A model generated the notes under the pieces. It was given only the letters and a program-made list of their open reading frames with translations. It made no database searches and had not been told where the DNA came from. This document shows positions 8,898 through 17,567 of a stretch of 64,000 nucleotides of DNA, piece after piece. The stretch is from Streptomyces sp. AC1-42W. Its GTDB lineage: Bacteria; Actinomycetota; Actinomycetes; Streptomycetales; Streptomycetaceae. The stretch's first letter is position 1. Every line of letters starts with the position of its first letter. The stretch is from NCBI RefSeq assembly GCF_003248355.1, contig NZ_QKWY01000002.1, positions 1,054,001-1,118,000 on the forward strand, in the 5' to 3' direction. Both the position numbers and the translations under genes were made by a program.

Positions 8898-9015
8898 GAC
8901 GGTATGTCCCTTCGTCGGGGACATCATGGCGGAGCGTGGACCCGGCACCGGGAGCGGTCTCGGGGTGAGGGACAATGAACGCTCTGCCAGGGCGGGTTGA
9001 TCGCAGAGGGGACGC

Positions 9016-10914
9016 ATGTCGGAGGCGGAGCAGGCACGGGAGCCCCAAGGGGACAAGGGTGGACGTCTCCTCGCGGGGCGCTACCGGCTCGGGGAGGTGC
9101 TCGGCCGGGGCGGTATGGGCACGGTCTGGCGTGCCGCCGACGAGACGCTGGGCCGCACGGTCGCGGTCAAGGAACTGCGGTTCCCCTCGGCCATCGACGA
9201 GGACGAGAAGCGCCGTCTCATCACGCGTACGCTGCGCGAGGCCAAGGCGATCGCCCGCATCCGCAACAACGGCGCGGTCACCGTCTACGACGTGGTCGAC
9301 GAGGACGACCGGCCGTGGATCGTGATGGAACTGATCGAGGGCAAGTCGCTGGCCGAGGCGATCCGCGAGGACGGCGTCCTGCCGCCCAAGCGGGTGGCCG
9401 AGATCGGCCTCGCCCTCCTCGACGTGCTGCGCTCCGCGCACCGCGAGGGCATCCTGCACCGCGATGTGAAGCCGTCCAACGTGCTGATCGCCGAGGACGG
9501 CCGGGTCGTGCTCACCGACTTCGGCATCGCCCAGGTCGAGGGCGACCCCTCGGTCACCTCCACCGGCATGCTCGTCGGCGCCCCCTCGTACATCTCGCCG
9601 GAGCGGGCGCGCGGCCACAAGCCCGGCCCGCCCGCCGACCTCTGGTCGCTGGGCGGCCTGCTGTACGCGAGCGTCGAGGGCTGCCCGCCGTACGACAAGG
9701 GCTCCGCCATCGCGACCCTGACCGCCGTGATGACCGAGCCGCTGGACCCGCCGAAGAACGCCGGGCCGCTGGAGGAGGTCATCTACGGGCTGCTCGCCCG
9801 CGACCCCCAGCAGCGGCTCGACGACGCGGGCGCGCGCGCCCTGCTCAACGACGTGATCAGCTCCTTCGAGCAGCCGGAGCGCCCCGTTCCGGCCCCCGCC
9901 GACGCCACCCGAGTCATGGCGCTGCCCAAGGGCGGCGCGGCGTCCGGCGAGGCCGGCGACGGCACCCGCGACCGGCTGCGCGGCGCGCTGCGCTCCGCGC
10001 GGAGCGCCCGGGCGACACCCGTGGCCGCGCCCGTCGCGGCGCCGCCCGTCCCGTCCCGGCCCGCCGCGGCCCCCGCAGCCGTGACGCCGTCCGGGGCCGT
10101 GCCCCCGCAGCGCCCGGCCTCCTCGCCGGTCGCCCCGCAGCGCGCCTCGCTCACGGACGTGGTGCCGCGCCGCACCCTGGCGATCATCGCGGCCGTCATC
10201 GTGCTCGCCGTCCTCGGCACGGTGCTGGCGCTCACCCTCGGCGGCGGCGACGAGCCCGCCGGCGACAAGGGCGCGAAGAACCCCGGCGCGTCCGCCCCCG
10301 CCGAGGCGTCGGGCGACGGCACCGCCACCTCCGCCGAGACCCCGCAGGGCGGCAGCGGCAAGGAGCAGGGCGGCGACGAACCGGGCAAGGGCAAGGGCAA
10401 GGACGACGACGAGCAGGGCGAGGACGGCAAGAAGGGCGACAAGGGCGACGACGACGTGCCCGCCGGCTATCACACGGTCACCAACAAGCGCTTCCACTTC
10501 TCCATCGCCATGCCCAAGGGCTTCCGCTTCGACACCACGTCGGGCCAGGGCGCCGGAGCCATCTACAACGTGGACGGCGGCTTTCCCCGCCTCCAGGTCG
10601 ACTACACCTCCTCGCCCAGCGGCGATGCTGCCGCCGCGTGGAACTCGGCGCGGGGCGGGGTCGCCGCCACCAGCAACCGCTACCACCACCTGGGCATCCA
10701 GAAGGTGCAGTACAACGGCTACCCGACCGTCGCCGACTGGCAGTTCGAGCGCACCCAGCAGGGCCGGCGCGTCCGGGTGCTCAACCGGGGGTTCAAGGTC
10801 GACGACGACCACGGCTACGCGATCATGATCAGCTGCAAGGCCGACGAGTGGGACGGCAAGGAGTGCCGGACGCTCCGCAAGACCGCGTTCGGTTCGTTCG
10901 AGCCGAAGGACTGA
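9016..10914 (+). CDS. Transmembrane Ser/Thr protein kinase (PknB type)
   Basis: 632 residues. An N-terminal Hanks kinase domain (about residues 21-285) has a complete catalytic set: GRGGMG loop, VAVKEL with Lys52, HRDVKPSN with Asp150, DFG in LTDFGIAQ and an SPE motif. An Ala/Pro-rich linker, one transmembrane helix near residues 387-408 and a Gly/Lys/Asp-rich extracytoplasmic spacer follow. The C-terminal domain of about 150 residues begins VPAGYHTVTNKRFHFSIAMPKGF. This outer domain recurs in the next two genes. In S. coelicolor a kinase cluster at the corresponding place, including PkaI, phosphorylates sporulation cell-wall proteins; assignment to one of these is not possible here. Confidence 0.93.
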   Translation: MSEAEQAREPQGDKGGRLLAGRYRLGEVLGRGGMGTVWRAADETLGRTVAVKELRFPSAIDEDEKRRLITRTLREAKAIARIRNNGAVTVYDVVDEDDRPWIVMELIEGKSLAEAIREDGVLPPKRVAEIGLALLDVLRSAHREGILHRDVKPSNVLIAEDGRVVLTDFGIAQVEGDPSVTSTGMLVGAPSYISPERARGHKPGPPADLWSLGGLLYASVEGCPPYDKGSAIATLTAVMTEPLDPPKNAGPLEEVIYGLLARDPQQRLDDAGARALLNDVISSFEQPERPVPAPADATRVMALPKGGAASGEAGDGTRDRLRGALRSARSARATPVAAPVAAPPVPSRPAAAPAAVTPSGAVPPQRPASSPVAPQRASLTDVVPRRTLAIIAAVIVLAVLGTVLALTLGGGDEPAGDKGAKNPGASAPAEASGDGTATSAETPQGGSGKEQGGDEPGKGKGKDDDEQGEDGKKGDKGDDDVPAGYHTVTNKRFHFSIAMPKGFRFDTTSGQGAGAIYNVDGGFPRLQVDYTSSPSGDAAAAWNSARGGVAATSNRYHHLGIQKVQYNGYPTVADWQFERTQQGRRVRVLNRGFKVDDDHGYAIMISCKADEWDGKECRTLRKTAFGSFEPKD

Positions 10915-11115
10915 CGGGCCGTCGGCGGGGTTCCGGGGCGGCCGGGTGGCCGGGATGCGCCGACCCTGCCGCGCGGTGGCCGCTCGCCACGTATGGTGAG
11001 AGACCGGAGACCGTACGCAGCCGAAACAGACAGTCGATCGCACTGCGGGCGACTGCGATTGACAGATTCGTCGCGGATTCCGTGACCGGGGGACAGCGCG
11101 CTCTGGGGAGGCGTC

Positions 11116-13962
11116 GTGGACGACTACGCGGGTCGGGTGCTCGCCGACCGCTACCGCCTTCCGCTGCCCTCGTCCGACGCGTACGAACTCGTCGAGACAC
11201 GGGCCTTCGACACCTACAGCGGGCAGGAGGTGCTGGTCCGTCAGGTGCCGCTGCCCGAGGTGGTGGACGCCGAGTTCGTGGAGGGCGACGGCGGGCCGGT
11301 GCCCCCGCCGCGCGGCGGACGTGCGGTGCGGGGAGCCCAGGACCCGGCCGTGCGGCGGGCCATCGAGGCCGCGCAGTCGGCGGCCCGGGTGCCCGACCAT
11401 CCGCGCCTCGACCAGGTCTTCGACGTGTTCGCGGAGGCCGGTTCGCTCTGGATAGTGAGCGAGCTGGTGGCCGCCCGCCCGCTGGCGGCGCTGCTCACGG
11501 AGCGCCCGCTCACCCCGTACCGGGCCGCCGAGATCGGCTCCGACGTGCTCACCGCGCTCCGCGTCCTGCACGCGCACGGCTGGATCCACCGCAACATCAC
11601 CGTGCGCACGGTGCTCGTCTGCGACGACGGCCGCGTCGTCCTGACCGGCCTGGCCGCCGGCGCGGCGGAGGAGGCGCTCTGCGGCTACGACACGGTGCCG
11701 CGCGACGACGACGAGGACGAGCCGGACGGCCCCGACACGGGGCCGCTGCCCGCCTCCCGCGGCCCCGCCGCGATCGAGTCCGGCGCGTACGAGTCGGACG
11801 CGCACGGCTCCGGTGCGTATGGCTCCGGCGCGATCGAGTCCGGTGCGTACGGGGACGAGGCCCGGCCGGTGCCGCCCGCCGGGCTGTCCGCCCCCGGTGC
11901 CGACGAGGCCGCGCGCGCGAGGGCCGGCGCGATCGCCGCGTACCGCGCGGGCACCCGTGCGGCGGCCGCCGCCCGCCTCGGCCAGGAGGACCGCGAGAGC
12001 GCTGAGCAGGACCGCCGCGCGCTGCCGCGGCCCCCGGCCGGGGACTACCGCGACGGGCCCGACACCGCGCCCCTGCCCGGCGGGCCGGTCGGCGGCCACG
12101 AGGACGAGGCGCCCGGCCCCCGGGGCGCCCGCCCGCCCGGCCCGGACGCCGAGTACGGCGCCCCCGCGCCGCCGCGCCCCCGGCCCGAACTGCCGCAGCT
12201 GCCCGGCGGCTGGGTCCGCGACCCCGACGCGCCGGACCCGTACGACGGCCCCTCGCCGTACGACGGCCCCTCGCCGTACGACAGCGTGCTGCCGCCGTAC
12301 GACGCCCGCTACGACGACGAGGACGACGGCGACGAGGACGACGACGGCGGGCCGCCGCCGCGCCGGCTGCACCTCACCGGGACCTGGGACGACGGCCCCG
12401 CCGCCGGCCGGCCCGTACCGGCGGGCGGCTCCCGCGACGACGCGCTGCGCGCCGACGCCGCCCGCCGTGCCGTCGCCCCCTACGCGCGCCCCGAGCCCCC
12501 GGCCCGCGGCCGGGACGGCTACGGTGACGCCCCCTACGACGAGGACGCCCACGAGGCACCGGCCCCCCGCCGCGCCTCCTCCGGCGGCTGGGACGACGAC
12601 GAGGACGACGAGGGCGGCTACCGGGGCCCCGTCACCGCGCTCGCCGCCGAACGGGCGCGCCAGGCGCGGATCGCCGTCGTCGGCGCGGTCACCGAGCGCT
12701 GGGCGCCCGAGCAGGCCGGCCCCGTCCACGGCAACTGGCAGCTCGCCCCGCCCATCGGCCCCGCCACCGACCTCTGGGCGCTGGGCGCGCTGCTCTACCG
12801 CGCCGTGCAGGGGCACGCGCCCTACCCGGAGGACAGCCCGTCCGAGCTGGTCCAGATGGTCTGCGGCGAGCCGCCCGCCTTCGCCGAGGAGTGCGGCCCG
12901 CTGCGCCCGGTCGTCGAGTCGCTGCTCCGTCAGGACCCCACCGAGCGGCCGGACGTCGAGGAACTGAGCGGCTGGCTGCGCTCCCTCGTCCGCTCGGCCC
13001 CCGAACCGGAGGCCGGGCTCGACGTCGTCACGATTCCCGCCGACGACAACGGGCGGCTGCCCGTCGTCCGCAGGCGCGGCGAGCTGGTCCGCAGACGGCG
13101 GGCCCGGCGCGCCGCCGCGGCGCGGAACCGGCACCGCGACGACCTGGACGACCTGGACCGCACGGCCGTCACCCACCACGAGCCCCGGATCAAGGCGTCG
13201 CGCGCGCCCCGCGCCCCGCGCGAACCGCGCGCGCTGCGCCAGGGCGGCGAGCCGCGCCGGCTGGGCCGGACGCTGCTCGTGCTGATCCTGCTGGCGCTCG
13301 TCGGGACGATCGCGTACGCCGTGCTGTTCATGCCGAAGGACGGCGAGGACGGCACGTCCGGGGCCGCCCCCGCCGGTACGGCCGCCGCCACGCCCCCGGC
13401 CTCCGCGACGCCCGACCCCGCGCCGAGCGCGTCCGACGCGAAGAACCCGGCACCGGCCAAGCCCTCGGGGGCGCAGAAGCCGCAGACCAGCCGGTCCGCC
13501 GCCGCGCTCGCCCCCGGTTACACGCTCCGCAAGGACGCCGAGGGCTTCGAGGTCGGCCTGCCCCGCGGCTGGCAGCGCAGCCCGGCCAACGCGGAGCGTC
13601 AGATCCGCTACGGCAGCGACGGGTTCAGCGTGCTCATCGTGCCCGGCCGGGACAGCGCGAAGGCCAACGGCAGCGATCCGCTCGACTACCAGCGGGACAA
13701 GGAGCCGGAGCTGAAACCGTTCCGCGACTCCAGCTGGTCGTCGGCGAGTGGGCTGCGCCGTACGGACGTCGGCCGACAGGCCATGGCGGAGGGCCAGTTC
13801 ACCTGGCAGGACGCCAACGGCCGCGAGGTGTACGTGCGCAACCTCGTGATGCTCGTCGACGGGCGCTACCACATCCTCCAGGTCATCGGCCCGGAGGACG
13901 AGCGCGACCGGGTCACCGAGATCTACCAACAGGCCAGCGTCTCCTACCGCGTGACGGGCTGA
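11116..13962 (+). CDS. Transmembrane pseudokinase with a very long acidic insertion
   Basis: 948 residues. A kinase fold is recognisable, but catalytic motifs are lost: HRD is HRN (158-160, HRNITVRTVL), DFG is TGL (177-179), and the VAIK Lys appears as Arg (VLVRQVPLP). Between TGL and the APE-like WAPEQ near residue 529 lies an insertion of about 345 residues rich in Asp, Glu, Gly, Pro and Tyr with short repeats such as YDGPSPYDGPSPYD. The C-lobe resumes normally (ATDLWALGALLYRAVQG). One membrane helix (716-740) and an outer domain beginning APGYTLRKDAEGFEVGLPRGW follow. It lies between two apparently active kinases, so a scaffold or regulatory role is inferred. GTG start with GGGGAG 5 nt upstream. 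Confidence 0.85.
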   Translation: MDDYAGRVLADRYRLPLPSSDAYELVETRAFDTYSGQEVLVRQVPLPEVVDAEFVEGDGGPVPPPRGGRAVRGAQDPAVRRAIEAAQSAARVPDHPRLDQVFDVFAEAGSLWIVSELVAARPLAALLTERPLTPYRAAEIGSDVLTALRVLHAHGWIHRNITVRTVLVCDDGRVVLTGLAAGAAEEALCGYDTVPRDDDEDEPDGPDTGPLPASRGPAAIESGAYESDAHGSGAYGSGAIESGAYGDEARPVPPAGLSAPGADEAARARAGAIAAYRAGTRAAAAARLGQEDRESAEQDRRALPRPPAGDYRDGPDTAPLPGGPVGGHEDEAPGPRGARPPGPDAEYGAPAPPRPRPELPQLPGGWVRDPDAPDPYDGPSPYDGPSPYDSVLPPYDARYDDEDDGDEDDDGGPPPRRLHLTGTWDDGPAAGRPVPAGGSRDDALRADAARRAVAPYARPEPPARGRDGYGDAPYDEDAHEAPAPRRASSGGWDDDEDDEGGYRGPVTALAAERARQARIAVVGAVTERWAPEQAGPVHGNWQLAPPIGPATDLWALGALLYRAVQGHAPYPEDSPSELVQMVCGEPPAFAEECGPLRPVVESLLRQDPTERPDVEELSGWLRSLVRSAPEPEAGLDVVTIPADDNGRLPVVRRRGELVRRRRARRAAAARNRHRDDLDDLDRTAVTHHEPRIKASRAPRAPREPRALRQGGEPRRLGRTLLVLILLALVGTIAYAVLFMPKDGEDGTSGAAPAGTAAATPPASATPDPAPSASDAKNPAPAKPSGAQKPQTSRSAAALAPGYTLRKDAEGFEVGLPRGWQRSPANAERQIRYGSDGFSVLIVPGRDSAKANGSDPLDYQRDKEPELKPFRDSSWSSASGLRRTDVGRQAMAEGQFTWQDANGREVYVRNLVMLVDGRYHILQVIGPEDERDRVTEIYQQASVSYRVTG

Positions 13963-14068
13963 CGCACGGGATCTGCATCACAGTGCGGTCTCGTGGGCGA
14001 TGCGAGGTTCCGTGGCCGCGCGTCCCCTCCGTAACCTGTCTGCGAGGCAACGGGGGCGGGGACGACAA

Positions 14069-15751
14069 GTGGATCGATCACAGGGCACGGAAGCGGGGCT
14101 GCTGCTGGCCGGAAGGTACCGGCTGGCCGAGGTCCTGGGGCGCGGCGGCATGGGCAAGGTCTGGCGGGCCCACGACGAGGTGCTGCACCGCACGGTCGCC
14201 GTCAAGGAGCTGACCGCCGGTCTCTACGTGTCCGAGTCGGACCGGACCGTGCTGCACGCCCGGACCCAGAAGGAGGCCCGCGCGGCGGCCCGGATCACCC
14301 ACCCCGGCGTCGTCACCGTGCACGACGTCGTGGAGTACGACAACCGCCCCTGGATCGTCATGCAGTACGTGGACGGCCCCTCCCTGGCCGACCGCGCGAA
14401 GGAGTCCGGCGAGGTCGAGGCGCGCGAGGCGGCCCGGATAGGGCTGCACGTGCTGGGCGCGCTCAGCGCCGCGCACGGGGCGGGGGTCCTGCACCGCGAT
14501 GTGAAGCCCGGCAACGTCCTGCTCGCCCGTGACGGCCGGGTGCTGCTCACCGACTTCGGGATCGCCGCGATCGAGGGCGACTCCACCATCACCCGGACCG
14601 GCGAACTCGTCGGCTCCATCGACTATCTGGCGCCGGAGCGGGTCAAGGGCGGCGATCCGGGCCCCGCGTCCGACCTGTGGTCGCTGGGCGCAACGCTGTA
14701 CACGGCGGTCGAGGGGCGTTCGCCGTTCCGCCGGACGTCCCCCATCTCCACGATGCAGGCCGTCGTCACGGAGGAACCGCCGCCGCCCACCAGGGCCGGG
14801 GCGCTCGCCCCCGTCATCACCGCGCTGCTGCGCAAGGAGCCGGAGGACCGCCCCACGGCGGCGGAGACCGAGCGGATGCTCCTGGAGGCGATGGAGGGCC
14901 GCACCCCGCGGGCCGCCCAGGCATACGTCCCGACCCAGCACATGTCCGAGGAGATGCTGCGCGCCGCCCCGGACGGGATACCCGGCGGCACGGCCCCGCT
15001 GCCCCGGCCCGTTCCCGCCGGACCGCCCGCGTCCGCCCCGGCGCCCCGCGGCGGACGGACCCGGTGGCGCACCCGGCTCCTGGTCGTCGCCCTGGCCGCG
15101 CTCCTCGGCAGCGCCGTGAGCATCGGCGCGGTCATGTACGCGAACCGCACCGAGGCCGCCGGAACCTCGACCGCCGGGACGAGCGGCGGCCCGGCCCCGC
15201 AGGGCACCCGCACCGGGAAGCCCGCCGACCCCGGGCCGACCCCGACCCCCACGCCGTCCCCCACCGGCTCGCCGTCCGCGGACCCGGGGGCGCCGAATGT
15301 GCCGGACGGCTGGCGCCGGGTCGAGGACCCCGCCGGGTTCAGCGTGTTCCTGCCGGAGGGCTGGGAGCGCGAGATGAACGGCACCAACATCGACTACTCG
15401 CCGGACGGCGGCGTGCACTACTTCCGGGTCAGCATCGATCCGTCCCCCGACTACGACAACTCCTACGACCACATGGTGGACATGGAGCGGCAGCTGAGCA
15501 GCCGGCTGCCCGAGTACCGGCGGGTGGAGCTGAACAGCAACATCTACCGCGACGTCCCCGGCGCGATCTGGGAGTTCACCTGGACCGAGAAGAGCGGCGA
15601 GGCGCGGCACGCCATCGACCAGATGTACTTCGCGAAGGAGGGCGGCCCGGAGTACGCGCTCTATATGACGGGCCCGGCGGACGACTGGGACGAGACCCTC
15701 GACCGGTTCCGGGCGATCCTGCGCAGCTGGCGCCCCCCGGTCGAGCAATAG
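14069..15751 (+). CDS. Transmembrane Ser/Thr protein kinase (PknB type)
   Basis: 560 residues. The kinase domain (about residues 12-275) keeps all catalytic motifs: GRGGMG, VAVKEL with Lys46, HRDVKPGN with Asp144, DFG in LTDFGIAA and APE. A linker, one membrane helix near 336-358, a Thr/Pro-rich spacer (PTPTPTPSPTGSPS) and an outer domain starting VPDGWRRVEDPAGFSVFLPEGW follow. That outer domain is a paralogue of those in the two preceding proteins. GTG 14069 is favoured because it begins just before the kinase fold, as in the first kinase, and follows a G-rich GGGGGCGGGGA tract. The three genes probably derive from duplication. Confidence 0.92.
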   Translation: MDRSQGTEAGLLLAGRYRLAEVLGRGGMGKVWRAHDEVLHRTVAVKELTAGLYVSESDRTVLHARTQKEARAAARITHPGVVTVHDVVEYDNRPWIVMQYVDGPSLADRAKESGEVEAREAARIGLHVLGALSAAHGAGVLHRDVKPGNVLLARDGRVLLTDFGIAAIEGDSTITRTGELVGSIDYLAPERVKGGDPGPASDLWSLGATLYTAVEGRSPFRRTSPISTMQAVVTEEPPPPTRAGALAPVITALLRKEPEDRPTAAETERMLLEAMEGRTPRAAQAYVPTQHMSEEMLRAAPDGIPGGTAPLPRPVPAGPPASAPAPRGGRTRWRTRLLVVALAALLGSAVSIGAVMYANRTEAAGTSTAGTSGGPAPQGTRTGKPADPGPTPTPTPSPTGSPSADPGAPNVPDGWRRVEDPAGFSVFLPEGWEREMNGTNIDYSPDGGVHYFRVSIDPSPDYDNSYDHMVDMERQLSSRLPEYRRVELNSNIYRDVPGAIWEFTWTEKSGEARHAIDQMYFAKEGGPEYALYMTGPADDWDETLDRFRAILRSWRPPVEQ

Positions 15752-15752
15752 C

Positions 15753-15788
15753 CCCTGATCAGGGCTTATGCCGCCAGTGATCACTGGC
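15753..15788. promoter_or_regulatory. Two adjacent TGATCA-core palindromes upstream of the aldehyde dehydrogenase gene
   Basis: CCCTGATCAGGG (15753-15764) and GCCAGTGATCACTGGC (15773-15788) are both perfect palindromes. Their centres are 22 bp apart, about two helical turns, as expected for cooperative binding of a dimeric regulator. They lie about 100 nt before the aldehyde dehydrogenase start. The first could instead help termination of the kinase gene, but neither has a terminator loop. Confidence 0.45.
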
Positions 15789-15884
15789 TGAGTCGCTGCG
15801 GGGGCGGCGGGCGGCCGGGGGAGTACCCGAAAAGCTGTTACCCACGGGTACCCAAAGCCTTCCGGCCGACGTACTCTCGCCCTC

Positions 15885-17510
15885 ATGACGGACTCGCAGG
15901 CCCCCACGTCCCCCGCCGCCGCTGTCGGCACCAACCCCGTGGCCGCCGCCCCCGCGGGCGTGCGCACGGCCGCCGATGTCGTGACGCCCGAGGTGATCGC
16001 CCAGCTGACGCGCGGCGTCACCGGCTCCGGCCGCACCGCCAACCACACGCCGTTCACCGGCGAGAAGCTGGCCGACCTGCCGGAGTCCACCCCCGAGGAC
16101 GTGGCCGACGCGTTCGCCCGCGCCCGTGCCGCCCAGCCCGCCTGGGCCGCCCTGCCGGTCCGGACCAGGGCCGCCGTCCTCCTGCGCTTCCACGACCTGG
16201 TCATCAGTCGCCAGTCCGAGGTGCTCGACCTCATCCAGCTGGAGACCGGCAAGGCCCGGCTGCACGCCCACGAGGAGGTCCAGGCGGTCGCCGTCGCCGC
16301 CCGGCACTACGGCCGCAGGGCCGGCGCCTATCTGCGGCCGAAGCGCCACACCGGCGTCGTGCCGACCCTCACCAAGGTCACCGAGCTGCGCCAGCCGCGC
16401 GGGGTCGTCGGCCAGATCGCCCCCTGGAACTACCCCCTCGAACTGTCCGTCGGCGACGCGCTGCCCGCCTTCGTCTCCGGCAACGCCGTCGTGATGAAGC
16501 CCGACACCGAGACCGCCCTGACCGCCCTGTGGGCCCGCGACCTGCTGATCGAGGCGGGGCTGCCGTCCGAGGTGTTCCAGGTCGTCCTCGGCGAGGGACC
16601 GGTCGTCGGCCCCGAGGTCGTCAAGCACGCCGACTACGTCTCCTTCACCGGCTCCACCCGCACCGGCCGCGAGGTCGCGCAGGGCGCGGCGGCCCGGCTC
16701 GTCGGCGTCTCGCTGGAACTCGGCGGCAAGAACGCCATGCTCGTCCTGGCGGACGCCGACGTGGAGAAGGCCGCCGCCGGCGCCGTCCGCGCCTGCTTCT
16801 CCTCGGCCGGCCAGCTCTGCATCTCCATCGAGCGGCTGTACGTCCACGAGTCGGTGGCCGACGCCTTCCTGGAGCGGTTCGCCGCCCGGACGCGCGCGAT
16901 GCGGCTCGGCAGCTCCCTCGCGTACGGCGCCGACATGGGCTCGCTGGTGAGCGAACGGCAGCTGGAGACCGTCACCCGGCACATCGCCGAGGCCGTCGAG
17001 AAGGGCGCCACCCTGGTGGCCGGCGGGGTCGCCCGCCCCGACATCGGGCCGCTCTTCCACGAGCCGACGATCCTGGAGGGCGTCGAGGCGCCGATGGCCG
17101 TCTGCTCCGAGGAGACCTTCGGCCCGGTCGTCTCCGTCTACCGCTTCCGCGACGAGGACGAGGTCGTGGAGCTGGCCAACGCCACCCCGTACGGCCTCAA
17201 CTCCAGCGTCTGGACCAGGGACGGCCGGCGCGGCCACCGCATCGCCGCCCGGCTGCGCACCGGCACCGTCAACATCAACGAGGGGTACGCCCCCGCCTAC
17301 GGCAGCGTGCAGTCCCCGATGGGCGGCATGAAGGACTCCGGTCTCGGCCGCCGCCACGGCTCCGAGGGCATCCTCAAGTACACCGAGGCCCAGACCGTCG
17401 CCCAGCAGCGGCTCATCCCGCTCGCCCCGTCGTTCGGGATGGACGACGAGAAGTACGCGGCGTTCATGAGCCGCAGCCTCAAGGCGATGAAGGCGTTCCG
17501 GCTGCGCTGA
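15885..17510 (+). CDS. NAD(P)-dependent aldehyde dehydrogenase, succinate-semialdehyde dehydrogenase type
   Basis: 541 residues of the ALDH superfamily, oxidising an aldehyde to the acid. The general base lies in LELGGKNAM (Glu278) and the nucleophile in SSAGQLCISIERLY (Cys312). NAD-binding segments FTGSTRTGREV and PWNYPLELSVGDALPAFVSGNAVVMKP are intact. Streptomyces homologues are usually labelled succinic semialdehyde dehydrogenase; the substrate is not proved by sequence. The first 40 residues form an Ala/Pro-rich extension. The GMC oxidoreductase gene begins 57 nt after the stop, so an operon making and then oxidising an aldehyde is plausible. A tandem palindrome pair upstream may be its operator. 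Confidence 0.88.
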   Translation: MTDSQAPTSPAAAVGTNPVAAAPAGVRTAADVVTPEVIAQLTRGVTGSGRTANHTPFTGEKLADLPESTPEDVADAFARARAAQPAWAALPVRTRAAVLLRFHDLVISRQSEVLDLIQLETGKARLHAHEEVQAVAVAARHYGRRAGAYLRPKRHTGVVPTLTKVTELRQPRGVVGQIAPWNYPLELSVGDALPAFVSGNAVVMKPDTETALTALWARDLLIEAGLPSEVFQVVLGEGPVVGPEVVKHADYVSFTGSTRTGREVAQGAAARLVGVSLELGGKNAMLVLADADVEKAAAGAVRACFSSAGQLCISIERLYVHESVADAFLERFAARTRAMRLGSSLAYGADMGSLVSERQLETVTRHIAEAVEKGATLVAGGVARPDIGPLFHEPTILEGVEAPMAVCSEETFGPVVSVYRFRDEDEVVELANATPYGLNSSVWTRDGRRGHRIAARLRTGTVNINEGYAPAYGSVQSPMGGMKDSGLGRRHGSEGILKYTEAQTVAQQRLIPLAPSFGMDDEKYAAFMSRSLKAMKAFRLR

Positions 17511-17567
17511 CGGCCCCCGCGCCACGCGCCCCGCACCACTTCTGTCCTTTTCGTACCGAGGAGTGCC

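Noticed and set aside
7498..13929. Minus-strand open frame of more than 2,000 codons opposite the kinase genes
   Set aside because: It lies antisense to three well-supported genes, has low-complexity Arg/Gly/Ala-rich content, and arises from high GC that removes stop codons. Similar long frames opposite guaB, guaA and sucCD were rejected for the same reason.
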